NCBI RefSeq assembly: GCF_963675065.1
Contig: NZ_OY775906.1
Coordinates: 3,698,001-3,762,000, forward strand
Reading direction: 5' to 3'
DNA length: 64,000 bases
Origin: an uncultured Draconibacterium sp.
Lineage (GTDB): Bacteria; Bacteroidota; Bacteroidia; Bacteroidales; Prolixibacteraceae
The notes below the pieces were generated by a model that was not told the DNA's origin, searched no databases, and saw nothing but the letters and a program-made list of their open reading frames with translations. Shown here piece by piece: positions 9,862 to 18,720 of the stretch (the stretch's first letter is position 1; every line of letters starts with the position of its first letter). Position numbers and translations under genes: made by a program.

Positions 9862-10190
9862 TTTTGATCGATTAAAAAGGCTAAAACTACAATTTTAATC
9901 GCTTGAATAAAGTGACTTTTGGAACTCAATCGGGAAGAAATGTCAAAAAACGGTGATTAATTTGCCTCATCATAAATCCTTAACACCTCCCGAAATTTCT
10001 ATGGCTATCAGCATGGCTTCCCTATCAATGCTTGCATTTCTGGCTGGTTACTAACAAGAAGATTTTTAATGCATGAATCAAATAAATAATCTGTCTACTA
10101 CAATATTTTTTACTATTTTCCACTCCTGTGTTAAAAGGAAATAATTGCCCGGTTGTTTCGCACATTTTTTAACTGAAAAAACCTTTGTAA
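9862..10190. other. intergenic region, divergent promoters presumed
   Basis: 329 bases between the divergent M28 peptidase and histidine kinase genes. It is A/T-rich, has no ORF worth calling and no clear hairpin. An ACCTTTG string lies directly before the kinase ATG, too close to be its promoter box. Confidence 0.5.
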
Positions 10191-13100
10191 ATGTTTCAAG
10201 CTTTAATCCAAAATGCGGCTCTCCTTATTACCCTTTCTTTCCTGTATGGAACCATTAAGTATTACTTTGCCCAAAAAAAGCTACAATTTCAAATTATAAG
10301 TGGTGTTTGGTTTGGGATAGTAGCTGTGGCAGCAATGCTTTTGCCTTATCAGCACGAACCGGGTGTATTTTACGATGGCCGCTCTATTGTTATTACCCTT
10401 GCGGGTTTATGGAGCGGAGGATTAGCAACACTGATTACTATGATTGTAGCAGGTACCTACAGGGCTTTTCTGGGAGGTGCCGGAATCTGGGCAGGACTTG
10501 CTACAATTGTTGCCTCCGGGATTATTGGCTTGTTTTTCAGAACTATTCTTCAGAAAGAACTACAAAAAGTTCATACCGTAGTTTTGTATGCAGTTGGCAT
10601 TATAAGCCACCTTGCCATGCTCGCAAGTCAGCGACTCTTGCCCGAACATCCCATGCAAACCATACAACAAATATGGTTTCCGGTTATGCTTATATTTCCT
10701 GTTGCATTAACTCTAATCGCCAAACTATTCCAGTTTATCGAACGATATCTATCGAGTGAACAACAGATCAGGAAAGCAGAAGAAATGTACAGAACGACCT
10801 TATTAAGTATTGGCGATGCTGTTATTTGTACTGATATAAAAGGACGAATTACTCAACTAAATTGGGAGGCCGAAAGGCTGACCGGTTGGAATGCCAAAGA
10901 CGCTTATAAAAAAAATCTCGAGGATGTGTTTCATATTGTTAACGAACACTCCCGGGAAAAAGTGGAAAGTCCTTTTTCGAAGGTAATGGAACACGGTAAA
11001 GTTGTTGGACTTGCAAATCATACCATATTACTGTCGAAAGATGGAAACGAAATTCCTATAGCTGACAGTGGTGCACCAATTATTATTCACAACCAGATTG
11101 TAGGAGTGGTTCTTGTTTTTCGCGATCAAACCGAAGACAGAATCTATCAGCAGGCACTCGAAGAAAGTGAAGCACGTTACCGTGAACGTGATTATTGGTT
11201 TACAGAATCACAACGTGTAGGAAATATCGGTACTTATCAATTCGACATTTCAAATAACAGCTGGACTTCATCAATTGCCTTAGACAATATTTTTGGATTA
11301 GACGAGAAACATTCCAGAACCACTGAGAGTTGGATTACCATAATTCAACCGGAGTATCGGGAACAAATGATGGATTACCTGCTAAACGAGGTTATTGGTA
11401 ATAAACAGCCCTTTAATAAGGAATACAAGATAATTAGAAAAAGCGACGGAGCTGAAAGATGGGTACACGGGCTTGGTAAACTCCGCTATGATGAAAAAGA
11501 AAATACGGTGCAAATGCTCGGAACAATTCAAGACATAACCGAGCGCAAACTGTCGCAAGAACAGCTGGTAAAAAGCGAGGAACGCTTTCGAAAAGCCGTT
11601 CTGCTGGCACCAATACCTATTATGGTATTCGATCAGCACGGTAATATACTATATCTCAGCCAGGGATGGAAACAGCTTTCGGGATATACCATTGATCAAA
11701 TGCCTACCATTAAAGAGTGGTCAGAAAAGGTTTTCCCAAAAACCAAAGCCAAAGATGTAGAAGAAAGCCTTATCGAAGTTGTTGAACTCGACCAAACAGT
11801 TTTTAGCGGCGATTATGAAATTACAACCCACAACGGAGAAAAGCGTATTTGGAATTTCCATACCTCTCCGCTTGGCGAAAGTGATGGAAAAAAACTGGCA
11901 CTAAGTATTGCTCCCGATATTACACAACGAATGCTTATAAAAAAAGAGCTGGAGGCCAGCGAGCAAGCCTACCGTCAGCTTTTTGAGGAACATATTGCTG
12001 TTAAATTGCTGATAAATCCGGAAAACGGGCAAATAGTAAGAGCAAATAAAGCTGCAGCAGATTTTTATGGCTATAGTGTAAAAAAGCTGGAGAAAATGGC
12101 CATCACAAATATAAATGCTTCTGCAAACGAGCCTTCAGAACAAGCATTTGCGCATGATAACAACCGGAAACAATATTACCTCGAATTAAAACACCGGTTG
12201 CGATCGGGCGAAATTCGCGATGTGGAAGTTTTTAGAAATAAAATCGAGTACAAAGGACAAATCGTTTGGCACAGTATTATTCATGATATCACGGAGAAAA
12301 AAAGGCTAATGCAAGACCTTGTTGATGCAAAAGAAAAGGCAGAGGAAAGCGAACGCCTGAAATCTGCATTTCTGGCCAATGTAAGCCACGAAATAAGAAC
12401 ACCATTGAACGGCATTGTCGGATTCAGCAATATTTTGGCACAGGAAGAAAATATTAACGCAGCCAACAAACGCGAATTTGCTGATATTATTAATCAAAGT
12501 TCTTCCGGGTTGCTAAAAATAATTGATGATATTCTTGACTTGTCGCGTCTCGAAACAGGTTTGGTCTCTTTTTCAGTTGAGCCATTTCAGGTAAACACCA
12601 TGCTAAATAACCTGTATTCTATTTTTAAGAACAAAATGCAGAACTCGCCGAATACCGATGTTGAATTAATAGTACATGAAGCTGATAAATCGATGATGAT
12701 TAACGGCGATGACATAAGAATCACACAGATTATTTCCAATTTACTTGAGAATGCAATTCGTTTTACCAAGTCGGGGACCATCGAATTTGGTGTTTCTAAC
12801 TCTGACAATACAAATCTGGAGTTTTTTGTTGCCGACACCGGTATAGGAATACCCCCGGAAAATCAGCAAAGAATATTCGGACGTTTTATGCAAGCCGAAT
12901 CGGGCATTTCAAGAAAATACGGCGGAACCGGACTCGGATTATCCATTGTAAAAAAACTCCTCGAACTTATGGGTAGTGAAATTCATATGAAATCGGAAAC
13001 GGGAAAAGGAACTAAATTTTGGTTTAAGCTGCCTTTATATAACAAACCACTCCACGACATGATAGATAAAAACCAGGCTGACAAAAAACTGCATTCCGAA

Positions 13101-13472
13101 TCATTGTCAAGCCAATACAAGGTGTTGGTAGTGGAAGACAACGAAGACAGCCGTATTTTCTTCAAGCATGTACTAAGCAAAAAATATCCTTTACTTTCGT
13201 TTGCTATTACGGGCAATGATGCACTGCAACAAATACAGAATAATCCTCCGGATATTGTTTTACTCGATATAGGATTACCCGATATAAGCGGGCTTGAAGT
13301 GGCAAAAAAAATAAAGCAAACCAATAGTAAAATAAAAATAATTGCGCAAACGGCCTTTGCCTCTACCTCCGATAAAGTAAATGCGTTGGAAGCCGGATGT
13401 GACGACTTTATAGTTAAGCCAATTCGAATAAGCTCCTTACTGGAGAAAATGAAAAAGAAATTAGCAGAATAA
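10191..13472 (+). CDS. hybrid sensor histidine kinase/response regulator with 5TMR-LYT sensor and PAS domains
   Basis: 1093 residues. An N-terminal block of about five to six membrane helices (to about residue 185) matches the LytS-type 5TM receptor domain (DGRSIVITLAGLWSGG, AGTYRAFLGGAGIW). Four PAS-like domains follow between about 195 and 710, with NWEAERLTGW, ITERKLSQEQL and YLSQGWKQLSGY. HisKA has SHEIRTPLNG with the phosphorylated His at 733. The HATPase domain has NLLENAIRF, DTGIGIP and GGTGLGLSI. A C-terminal receiver has its Asp at 1026 (VLLDIGLPD) and the lysine in IVKP. It autophosphorylates and passes phosphate to its own receiver. No DNA-binding output is present, so a separate phosphotransfer partner is expected. 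The signal is unknown. Confidence 0.92.
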   Translation: MFQALIQNAALLITLSFLYGTIKYYFAQKKLQFQIISGVWFGIVAVAAMLLPYQHEPGVFYDGRSIVITLAGLWSGGLATLITMIVAGTYRAFLGGAGIWAGLATIVASGIIGLFFRTILQKELQKVHTVVLYAVGIISHLAMLASQRLLPEHPMQTIQQIWFPVMLIFPVALTLIAKLFQFIERYLSSEQQIRKAEEMYRTTLLSIGDAVICTDIKGRITQLNWEAERLTGWNAKDAYKKNLEDVFHIVNEHSREKVESPFSKVMEHGKVVGLANHTILLSKDGNEIPIADSGAPIIIHNQIVGVVLVFRDQTEDRIYQQALEESEARYRERDYWFTESQRVGNIGTYQFDISNNSWTSSIALDNIFGLDEKHSRTTESWITIIQPEYREQMMDYLLNEVIGNKQPFNKEYKIIRKSDGAERWVHGLGKLRYDEKENTVQMLGTIQDITERKLSQEQLVKSEERFRKAVLLAPIPIMVFDQHGNILYLSQGWKQLSGYTIDQMPTIKEWSEKVFPKTKAKDVEESLIEVVELDQTVFSGDYEITTHNGEKRIWNFHTSPLGESDGKKLALSIAPDITQRMLIKKELEASEQAYRQLFEEHIAVKLLINPENGQIVRANKAAADFYGYSVKKLEKMAITNINASANEPSEQAFAHDNNRKQYYLELKHRLRSGEIRDVEVFRNKIEYKGQIVWHSIIHDITEKKRLMQDLVDAKEKAEESERLKSAFLANVSHEIRTPLNGIVGFSNILAQEENINAANKREFADIINQSSSGLLKIIDDILDLSRLETGLVSFSVEPFQVNTMLNNLYSIFKNKMQNSPNTDVELIVHEADKSMMINGDDIRITQIISNLLENAIRFTKSGTIEFGVSNSDNTNLEFFVADTGIGIPPENQQRIFGRFMQAESGISRKYGGTGLGLSIVKKLLELMGSEIHMKSETGKGTKFWFKLPLYNKPLHDMIDKNQADKKLHSESLSSQYKVLVVEDNEDSRIFFKHVLSKKYPLLSFAITGNDALQQIQNNPPDIVLLDIGLPDISGLEVAKKIKQTNSKIKIIAQTAFASTSDKVNALEAGCDDFIVKPIRISSLLEKMKKKLAE

Positions 13473-13545
13473 ATGAAGCTTATGCCTGCAGTGAATTATT
13501 TCCACCAGGGCTCGGATCGTAAATCCAACCGGTATCCACTTCCAA

Positions 13546-13947
13546 TTATTCGGGTAAACCGTCAAACTTTTTTATTTCCTCCAACGCCTCATCCCAGGCC
13601 GCTTTACTCGAAATAAACAGATGTGCGTCGGGGCGTTTTTCCAATTTCGTATCTAAACTTCCGGCCGGAACCACCAAAAGTTTGCCGCCCATTTGTAAGT
13701 TGGGTAATGCCGAACCACAGGTGGCACAAAAAGCTTTGGCATGATTACTATCGGGGAGCTGATAAGAGCTGATCTTCGTTTCTGTTTTTATCCACTCGAG
13801 CTTAGCACTTGTTGAAAATAAATTGGCTGCATGTGCCGATCCGGTATCTTTCCGGCAATAGCTGCAATGACACAAATAAAAGCTTTTGAATTCACCGGTA
13901 ATTTTGAATTGAATTCCTTTGCATAAACATGATCCCTGGTATTCCAT
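13546..13947 (-). CDS. GFA-family protein (Mss4-like zinc fold)
   Basis: 133 residues, the normal length for the GFA family. It starts MEYQGSCLCKGIQFKITGEF, then LCHCSYCRKDTGSAHAANLF and CATCGSALPNLQ: the cysteine pairs coordinate zinc in the Mss4-like fold. The family name comes from glutathione-dependent formaldehyde-activating enzyme, but most members have no proven activity and Bacteroidota often lack glutathione, so the reaction should not be inferred. It is a single gene, convergent with the histidine kinase. Confidence 0.88.
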   Translation of the reverse strand: MEYQGSCLCKGIQFKITGEFKSFYLCHCSYCRKDTGSAHAANLFSTSAKLEWIKTETKISSYQLPDSNHAKAFCATCGSALPNLQMGGKLLVVPAGSLDTKLEKRPDAHLFISSKAAWDEALEEIKKFDGLPE

Positions 13948-13999
13948 ATAAATTATTGTTTTTGTTACGTTAATTCGTAGGTGCTTGGGCGGGATTTCG

Positions 14000-15925
14000 T
14001 TAATCTATTACACTCGAAATATCTGTTAAATGTATGGCATTACCACCTCCCGGCGCCAGACTTACGGTAAGCTCACTTTTTGAATCGACCAATTGTGTTC
14101 GTATAGTATACGACTCCTTATTGGTCATAAAATGGGAATCGTCAGCGTCTTCATATATAGTTGCTTCATATTTTCTATCGCTTGGCAGGAAGCTTAAATC
14201 CAGCCTAATGGTGCGTGGCTCTCTGTTGGATAACGACCCCACAAACCAATCTGTTCCTGCTTTACGTGCAACACAAACAAATTCATCCAGTTTTGCATCA
14301 AGTACTAGAAAGCTATCGAACTGAGGCGGCATATTTCGTACACATTCAAATAAGTCATCTTTTTTTGCATACTCCTCGGGGCTATCGGGCATTACCATCC
14401 AACCCGAGTAGTTTGTTATTAATTTGGCTACTTCTGCCACCACTGTTCCGGGGATTTCCCGAAATACCTTAACCCGCGAATGCGCATTGTTTAAACCGAA
14501 CCACCCGTTTGTTGCGTCAATTGGTCCGGCAATCATATTAATCAGAACCTGGTTAACAGCAGTCTCCGGAAAGTAAGAACGCATAGCATCGGCCTGTGCA
14601 TGGCAGAACTCTTTTGTAACCAAATTGGGATAGGTCCTGCGGTCGCCACTTGGTGGAATAGGATTGTCGTGAAAATTCACCATCAGCTTATATTTTGCAC
14701 ATAACTCAACCACTCTCCGGGTTTGTTTTACCTTATCTTCCTGACTCCCTGTCATAAATCCGTATTTCACGCCAACAGCCCCCCAGTCTGAAAATTGTTT
14801 TAAAACCCTTTCCAGCCCGAACCTTTTTGCGCCTACGTCATTCAAATACAGGATGATCCCAACACCTTTTCCCGATGCATATTCCATACATTCTCCAATG
14901 TTAATCCCTTCGCGGGCAGATGTTGGATCGGAGTTTTCGCTAAATTCTTCACCATACCAATCGGCATCGATCAATAAATTCTGAATGTTGTTTTCAGCAG
15001 CAAAATCGATTAGCCGTTTATGCGACCTGGTATTTAAACCATATTCGTAACCGTCTGGTGCTTTATAGCCCCAAACACGCCAGTCCCATAACGATCTGCC
15101 GGGCTTAATCCACGAGGTGTCTTCAATTTTACAAGGTTCGTTTAAGTTTACCAGTAAGTCTGATTCGACCAAATCGCCAACATTATCGCCCAACATAAAG
15201 GCTCTCCACGAGGTATTAAATGATTGGCTGCGTTTGGAGTAGTTGGTGTTAAATGAGAAAGAATGATTGTTTGAAGCGGCATTAACAGTAAATGGAGCGA
15301 ATTCTACAATTTCAGCTTCATGAATGGCCATAAAACTTTTGGGGCTAAACTGCATCACCACGGGCGGGATGATACTTTCAAGCTCTTTCTCCGACCTTGT
15401 GATTGGTCCCAGGTTATGGCGCTCTCCATTGGTTGCCCAATAGGTAAAATCGCGGTTAAAATTGATGCTTGTTAATTCCTTATTTATCATCAGGCTATCG
15501 CGAACGGCACCTTCAGGGAAGCTGTACCGATAAGCAAAGCCATCGTCATAAAGTCTGAAAATAATCGAATAGAATTGCTCTGGATCATTAATAGCTTCCA
15601 CCGTAATGGTATATTCATTATAATGGTTGCGAACACTCGATTGCTTCCCGTTTATGGTGGTCCATGTTTCATCAAACTCCTGTTTGGAAAAGCCGGAAAG
15701 GGAAACATTTTCCGTGAAATTGTTATCCATAACTTGTAAGCCCAATGCAGATGATTGAACAAGTGTATCTCCTTTATACGATACCGAAAAGCTACACGTA
15801 TTATTTTTGTTCGAGATAGATATACCAAGGTCGCTGTCAGGCGACAAAAGCTGATAGGTTTCCGTTTTTGAACAGGAAATTAAGGCCAATAATAAAAATG
15901 TCAGTGTATAAACTTTCGATTTCAT
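14000..15925 (-). CDS. glycoside hydrolase family 97 lipoprotein (SusB-like)
   Basis: The open frame runs to 16012, but the ATG at 15925 starts a lipoprotein signal (MKSKVYTLTFLLLALISCS, lipobox ending in Cys), giving about 641 residues. The sequence upstream is a repeat copy and not coding. The N-terminal beta-sandwich (LSPDSDLGISISNKNNTCSF) and the catalytic barrel (LLIDADWYGE, GIILYLNDVG, KYGFMTGSQE, NFHDNPIPPSG, TKEFCHAQADAM) match GH97. Family members are alpha-glucosidases or alpha-galactosidases in the periplasm. Which type applies (inverting with a Glu base, or retaining with an Asp nucleophile) was not resolved; an Asp in NFHDNP and KYGF hint at the retaining galactosidase type. No SusC/SusD genes are nearby. 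Confidence 0.9.
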   Translation of the reverse strand: MKSKVYTLTFLLLALISCSKTETYQLLSPDSDLGISISNKNNTCSFSVSYKGDTLVQSSALGLQVMDNNFTENVSLSGFSKQEFDETWTTINGKQSSVRNHYNEYTITVEAINDPEQFYSIIFRLYDDGFAYRYSFPEGAVRDSLMINKELTSINFNRDFTYWATNGERHNLGPITRSEKELESIIPPVVMQFSPKSFMAIHEAEIVEFAPFTVNAASNNHSFSFNTNYSKRSQSFNTSWRAFMLGDNVGDLVESDLLVNLNEPCKIEDTSWIKPGRSLWDWRVWGYKAPDGYEYGLNTRSHKRLIDFAAENNIQNLLIDADWYGEEFSENSDPTSAREGINIGECMEYASGKGVGIILYLNDVGAKRFGLERVLKQFSDWGAVGVKYGFMTGSQEDKVKQTRRVVELCAKYKLMVNFHDNPIPPSGDRRTYPNLVTKEFCHAQADAMRSYFPETAVNQVLINMIAGPIDATNGWFGLNNAHSRVKVFREIPGTVVAEVAKLITNYSGWMVMPDSPEEYAKKDDLFECVRNMPPQFDSFLVLDAKLDEFVCVARKAGTDWFVGSLSNREPRTIRLDLSFLPSDRKYEATIYEDADDSHFMTNKESYTIRTQLVDSKSELTVSLAPGGGNAIHLTDISSVID

Positions 15926-15956
15926 TTTTCTTTTATAATTGATTGTATGTGTCAAT

Positions 15957-16000
15957 ACCGCTGGCTGAAAGCTTGTTGATTTCAATGCTACCGAATTGTA
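15957..16000. repeat. dispersed repeat, copy A
   Basis: ACCGCTGGCTGAAAGCTTG and the following TTGATTTCAATGCTACCGA recur, slightly changed, near 16641-16679 and 18150-18190. It sits in the spacer between the GH97 gene and the NTF2-like gene, followed by a G/C-rich tail (CCCGGCGCGAGCGGGG) like that of copy C. Confidence 0.75.
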
Positions 16001-16048
16001 CTGCGATTGCATCCCGGCGCGAGCGGGGTAATATATTTTAACTAAATT

Positions 16049-16492
16049 CTATTGTAAATTAACTTGCGTTGATTGTCTTGCTGCCAGTTTCCATCCTTCT
16101 GCTGTTTTTATCCAAACATTGGTGAATCTCCGCGGAATCCAATCATCATGGTTCATGGTCATATTTTTGGGTTGTTGTAATTCTTTACCCATCACAATTG
16201 CAATGTCTTGATTGAACGTGATTTTCTCAATTATCCTTTCAACTAATGGAAATTTATGCCCACTTTTCATAAGTGCAACGATTTCCTTTGGGGTTACAAT
16301 TTTACCATTTGGATTGTTTACCACGTAGTTTTCAGACCAGATTTTTAATAACGAGGTTGTGTCGCCCTGATTGAGTAATTCAGTCCAATGTTTTTCTAAT
16401 TGTTTGATTTTTATTTCATCACTTGATTGTCCAACAGCAAGGGTAGTTGCTACAATAAAACTGATTAAGAACAAATTAAATGCTTTCATCAT
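16049..16492 (-). CDS. exported NTF2-like (DUF4440/SnoaL-type) protein
   Basis: 147 residues with a signal peptide (MMKAFNLFLISFIVATTLAVG, cleaved before QSS). The body reads IKQLEKHWTELLNQGDTTSLLKIWSENYVVNNPNGKI, then VWIKTAEGWKLAARQSTQV, the usual beginning and end of the cone-shaped NTF2-like fold. Such proteins bind small ligands or act as minor enzymes. No catalytic role can be assigned. It lies in the row of same-strand short genes separated by hairpin repeats, so it may be a recently acquired cassette-like gene. Confidence 0.8.
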   Translation of the reverse strand: MMKAFNLFLISFIVATTLAVGQSSDEIKIKQLEKHWTELLNQGDTTSLLKIWSENYVVNNPNGKIVTPKEIVALMKSGHKFPLVERIIEKITFNQDIAIVMGKELQQPKNMTMNHDDWIPRRFTNVWIKTAEGWKLAARQSTQVNLQ

Positions 16493-16507
16493 ATTTATAT
16501 TTTTGAA

Positions 16508-16735
16508 CTAATATACGTTTTTACAAATGGATTTCCACTTTTTTAAATTGCCACACAATGGTCGCTTATAAGTTGTTGTTGCACCGCTGGTGCATCCCGA
16601 TCCGTCAGTCGACGGACGGGATGTAATCCGAACCCCAGCCAGCGGCTGAAAATTTGTTGATTTCAATTTTACCGAATTGCACACCGATAGTAAACCAGCG
16701 CAAGCATGGCCACAATGCAATATTGTAAACCGTTT
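16508..16735. repeat. hairpin-rich spacer with attC-like ends and repeat copy B
   Basis: About 230 bases with no gene. Read on the minus strand, it opens with TTGCATTGTGGCC and closes with ACAACTTATAAGCGACCATT. The spacer at 18721-18855 has near-identical ends (TTGCATTGCGGGG and ACAACTTACGGGTGACCGTT). The interior holds the palindrome around GATCCGTCAGTCGACGGAC, CACCGCTGGTG, and the second copy of the repeat (16641-16679). This is what a recombination site or REP-type element between gene cassettes would look like. Confidence 0.6.
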
Positions 16736-17311
16736 TTATCTAAATTGTTTTGGTTTCAGATTATTACTTGCATTTTCTACCAGTTCTAAGATTCTTTTTT
16801 GTCTTGTGTCGTTTCGTTTAGCAGAAATGACCCAATACAATAATCCCTTCTTAACAGAATTGCTTAGACTTTCAAAGAATTGCAGAGAACCTTTGGAATA
16901 AGCAAATTCTCTTTTTAAATCCTCTGGAATTATAAGTGCTTCAACTTCATCCAGAATTGTCCAAGAACCATTTTCTTTTGCAATTTTAATGCTTTTGTAA
17001 CCTTCTTCTGCCATTAGTCCCTGGTCAATTAAGGTTTTCACTTTATCCTTATTTACCTTTGACCAATTACTTTTTGCTTTTCGTTTGCTAAAATACTGTA
17101 TGTATTTCTCTTTGTCTATAGTCCTTTTTGTACTATCAATCCAGCCAAAACAGAGTGCTTCGTCAACTGAATCACTCCAACTTAGGTTATAATTTGGTGA
17201 TTTTTTCTTATAAAAAACGAGCCAAACTGCATCTTTACTCTTATGGTTCAGTTCGAGCCATTTTCTCCAGTCTTTTCTGTCATTAGGACAATATTCTTCA
17301 ATATCCTTCAT
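16736..17311 (-). CDS. YdeI/OmpD-associated family protein
   Basis: 191 residues. DRKDWRKWLELNHKSKDAVWLVFYKKKSPNYNLSWSDSVDEALCFGWIDSTKRTIDKEKYIQYFSKRKAKSNWSKVNKDKV is the signature of the YdeI family, with FGWIDS and FSKRKAKSNWS as landmarks; the C-terminus is a YdeI-type helical tail ending in KRNDTRQKRI. The family is sometimes named for bacteriocin protection, but no molecular function is established. Such genes are common passengers of mobile integron cassettes (general knowledge), which suits the repeats on both sides. Confidence 0.87.
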   Translation of the reverse strand: MKDIEEYCPNDRKDWRKWLELNHKSKDAVWLVFYKKKSPNYNLSWSDSVDEALCFGWIDSTKRTIDKEKYIQYFSKRKAKSNWSKVNKDKVKTLIDQGLMAEEGYKSIKIAKENGSWTILDEVEALIIPEDLKREFAYSKGSLQFFESLSNSVKKGLLYWVISAKRNDTRQKRILELVENASNNLKPKQFR

Positions 17312-17425
17312 TTCTTATCTTGGTTGTCTTTCATAATGGCTTACAACGGCAGTCTGTATAACAAGTAAAATTAGGCCGTTGAGTTTTTAATATTTCATTC
17401 TTTTTAAAATCAGCTGCCCGAGTAA

Positions 17426-17647
17426 TTAATCTTTGTTTTGTTTTAGTTGTTCTTCCAAACGTTTTATTTTCTTCTTTAATCTGAAAGTATCAAAAGAACT
17501 GCTTACTGCGCCAAGCATGAATCCTATAAACAATAAGGATAGTCCGTTTGGATAATGTTGAAGTCTAAAAAATGCTCCCACCAGAACCATTACTGCGCCA
17601 GTAAAATAAAAAATTCCAATTACTGCTGTTACTTGTTTGTCGGTCAT
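17426..17647 (-). CDS. small two-helix membrane protein with coiled-coil tail (GldL-like N-terminus)
   Basis: 73 residues. Two membrane helices (VIGIFYFTGAVMVLVGAFF and GLSLLFIGFMLGAVSSSF) are separated by RLQHYPNG, and a charged coiled-coil tail follows (RLKKKIKRLEEQLKQNKD). The helix-RLQHYPNG-helix layout resembles the membrane part of GldL, but the protein is too short to be GldL. Function unknown. It is one of the same-strand small genes in the repeat-separated row. Confidence 0.65.
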   Translation of the reverse strand: MTDKQVTAVIGIFYFTGAVMVLVGAFFRLQHYPNGLSLLFIGFMLGAVSSSFDTFRLKKKIKRLEEQLKQNKD

Positions 17648-17675
17648 ATGTTGTTTGATTTATGTATTACTGGTT

Positions 17676-17732
17676 GTTTCCAACACCACGCGAAGCCCCG
17701 AAACTTCGGGGGCGCGGCAGCGAGGGTTAAAC
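17676..17732. repeat. attC-like 57-bp palindromic site
   Basis: Read on the minus strand, it runs from GTTTAAC, matching the integron core RYYYAAC, to GTTGGAA, close to GTTRRRY. The strongly paired centre is CGCCCCCGAAGTTTCGGGGC, and unpaired bases break the stem. The size and layout fit a short integron attC site. It lies between two short genes. A simple hairpin terminator is the alternative; there is no T-run at its base. Confidence 0.45.
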
Positions 17733-17818
17733 ATTTTAAAGAACTCGTTTTGTATTTTCGATTAATCCATTTTTTGCTTTTCAATTTGTTTGCCCCCAAC
17801 AATTTAACCTACTGTCAA

Positions 17819-18010
17819 TTATTGTTTCTTAGAATAAATATTAATCAGATACTTAGAAAATATTATAATTATTACGATTAATAATCCGATATAACTTTTT
17901 TCATTGTTGCTCCATTGCAAATTATTAAAATCTAAAATGCTAATTGATATTGCCATTAATACAATCGCAATAACTGTAATAACATCCATTTGCTTTGATA
18001 ATAAATTCAT
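17819..18010 (-). CDS. small two-helix membrane protein
   Basis: 63 residues: a short start MNLLSKQMD, a first helix VITVIAIVLMAISISIL, a polar linker with NNLQWSNNEKSY, then a second helix IGLLIVIIIIFSKYLI and a basic end. It is very A/T-rich, like much of this accessory patch. No family is recognised and no function assigned. The coding call rests on the clean ORF, the membrane profile and a strand shared with its neighbours. Confidence 0.5.
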   Translation of the reverse strand: MNLLSKQMDVITVIAIVLMAISISILDFNNLQWSNNEKSYIGLLIVIIIIFSKYLINIYSKKQ

Positions 18011-18101
18011 GTAAATCAGATTTTAAGTGTTTCGATAATTTCAAATTTCATCCTGATTTTGCCTTTTCATTAGTAATGTTTTTTGCCTTTTAAACACCGC
18101 T

Positions 18102-18210
18102 GGTGCGAATCGAAGATCAGCCTCAAGCTAATTCGTAATCCCTACCTCAGCCGGCAGCTGAAAGTTTGTTGAGTTCAATGCTACCGAAGACACACCGTCC
18201 GTCGGCTGAC
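18102..18210. repeat. dispersed repeat, copy C, with hairpins
   Basis: It starts CACCGCTGGTGCGAATCGA, runs through TAATCCCTACCTCAGCC and GGCAGCTGAAAGTTTGTTG to CCGAAGACACACCGTCC, and ends with the palindrome around CCGTCGGCTGACGGATC. It aligns over about 95 bases with 16588-16686. The surrounding gap (18011-18240) contains no gene. Confidence 0.65.
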
Positions 18211-18240
18211 GGATCGGGGCGAGCGGAGGATTCACATTAA

Positions 18241-18552
18241 CTATAATTTTTCTAAAGCCAATTTTCTTATCTCGATATCCTTATCTGTTTGAGCAATGTG
18301 AGAAATTACAGATTGATTCGTTAGCTTTTCCAGTGCTAATTTTCTCATATCAATATCCTCATCTGTTTGAGCAATGTGAGCAATTACAGATTGGTTGTTG
18401 GATTTGCCCAACGCCAATTTTCTTATATCAATATCCTTATCTGTTTGGGCGATATGAGCAATTACGGATTGATTCGTTAGCTTTTCCAGTGCTAATTTTC
18501 TCATTTCAATATCCTCATCTGTTTGAGCAATGTGAGCAATTACAGATTGGTT
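18241..18552 (-). repeat. four tandem 78-bp coding repeats
   Basis: In-frame 78-base units encode NQSVIAHIAQTD followed by (E/K)DI(E/D)(M/I)RKLAL and a linker. Units 1 and 3 share EDI-x-M and end EKLT, while units 2 and 4 share KDI-x-I, so there is also a 156-base second-order period, pointing to past duplication of a two-unit block. Confidence 0.85.
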
Positions 18553-18681
18553 ATTGGATTTGCTCTCTAAGATCGATTTTGTTGTACTAACATATTCGTC
18601 TTTTGTTATTTCTACTTTTCCTGAAATACATGATGTTAGTGTAACAAGAGTAAAGATTAGAAGTGTAATTGGCTTTTTCAT
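18241..18681 (-). CDS. lipoprotein made of four near-identical 26-residue repeats
   Basis: 146 residues. The lipoprotein signal peptide is MKKPITLLIFTLVTLTSC with Cys18 as lipidation site. After a 25-residue linker come four tandem repeats NQSVIAHIAQTDxDIxxRKLALxK, each 26 residues; the last ends at the stop codon. The pattern (two short amphipathic helices per unit, RKLALEKL) looks like HEAT/leucine-rich-variant helical repeats used for protein binding. Function unknown. The repeats are nearly identical in DNA too, so copy number could change by recombination. Confidence 0.75.
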   Translation of the reverse strand: MKKPITLLIFTLVTLTSCISGKVEITKDEYVSTTKSILESKSNNQSVIAHIAQTDEDIEMRKLALEKLTNQSVIAHIAQTDKDIDIRKLALGKSNNQSVIAHIAQTDEDIDMRKLALEKLTNQSVISHIAQTDKDIEIRKLALEKL

Positions 18682-18720
18682 ATTTTTGATTTGTTAATAG
18701 GCACTTTTTATTTGCAATAT

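Noticed and set aside
18241..18552. Regular repeats considered as a CRISPR array
   Set aside because: The 78-base units are directly tandem without unique spacers and are in frame inside a lipoprotein gene. No CRISPR array or cas gene was seen anywhere in the window.
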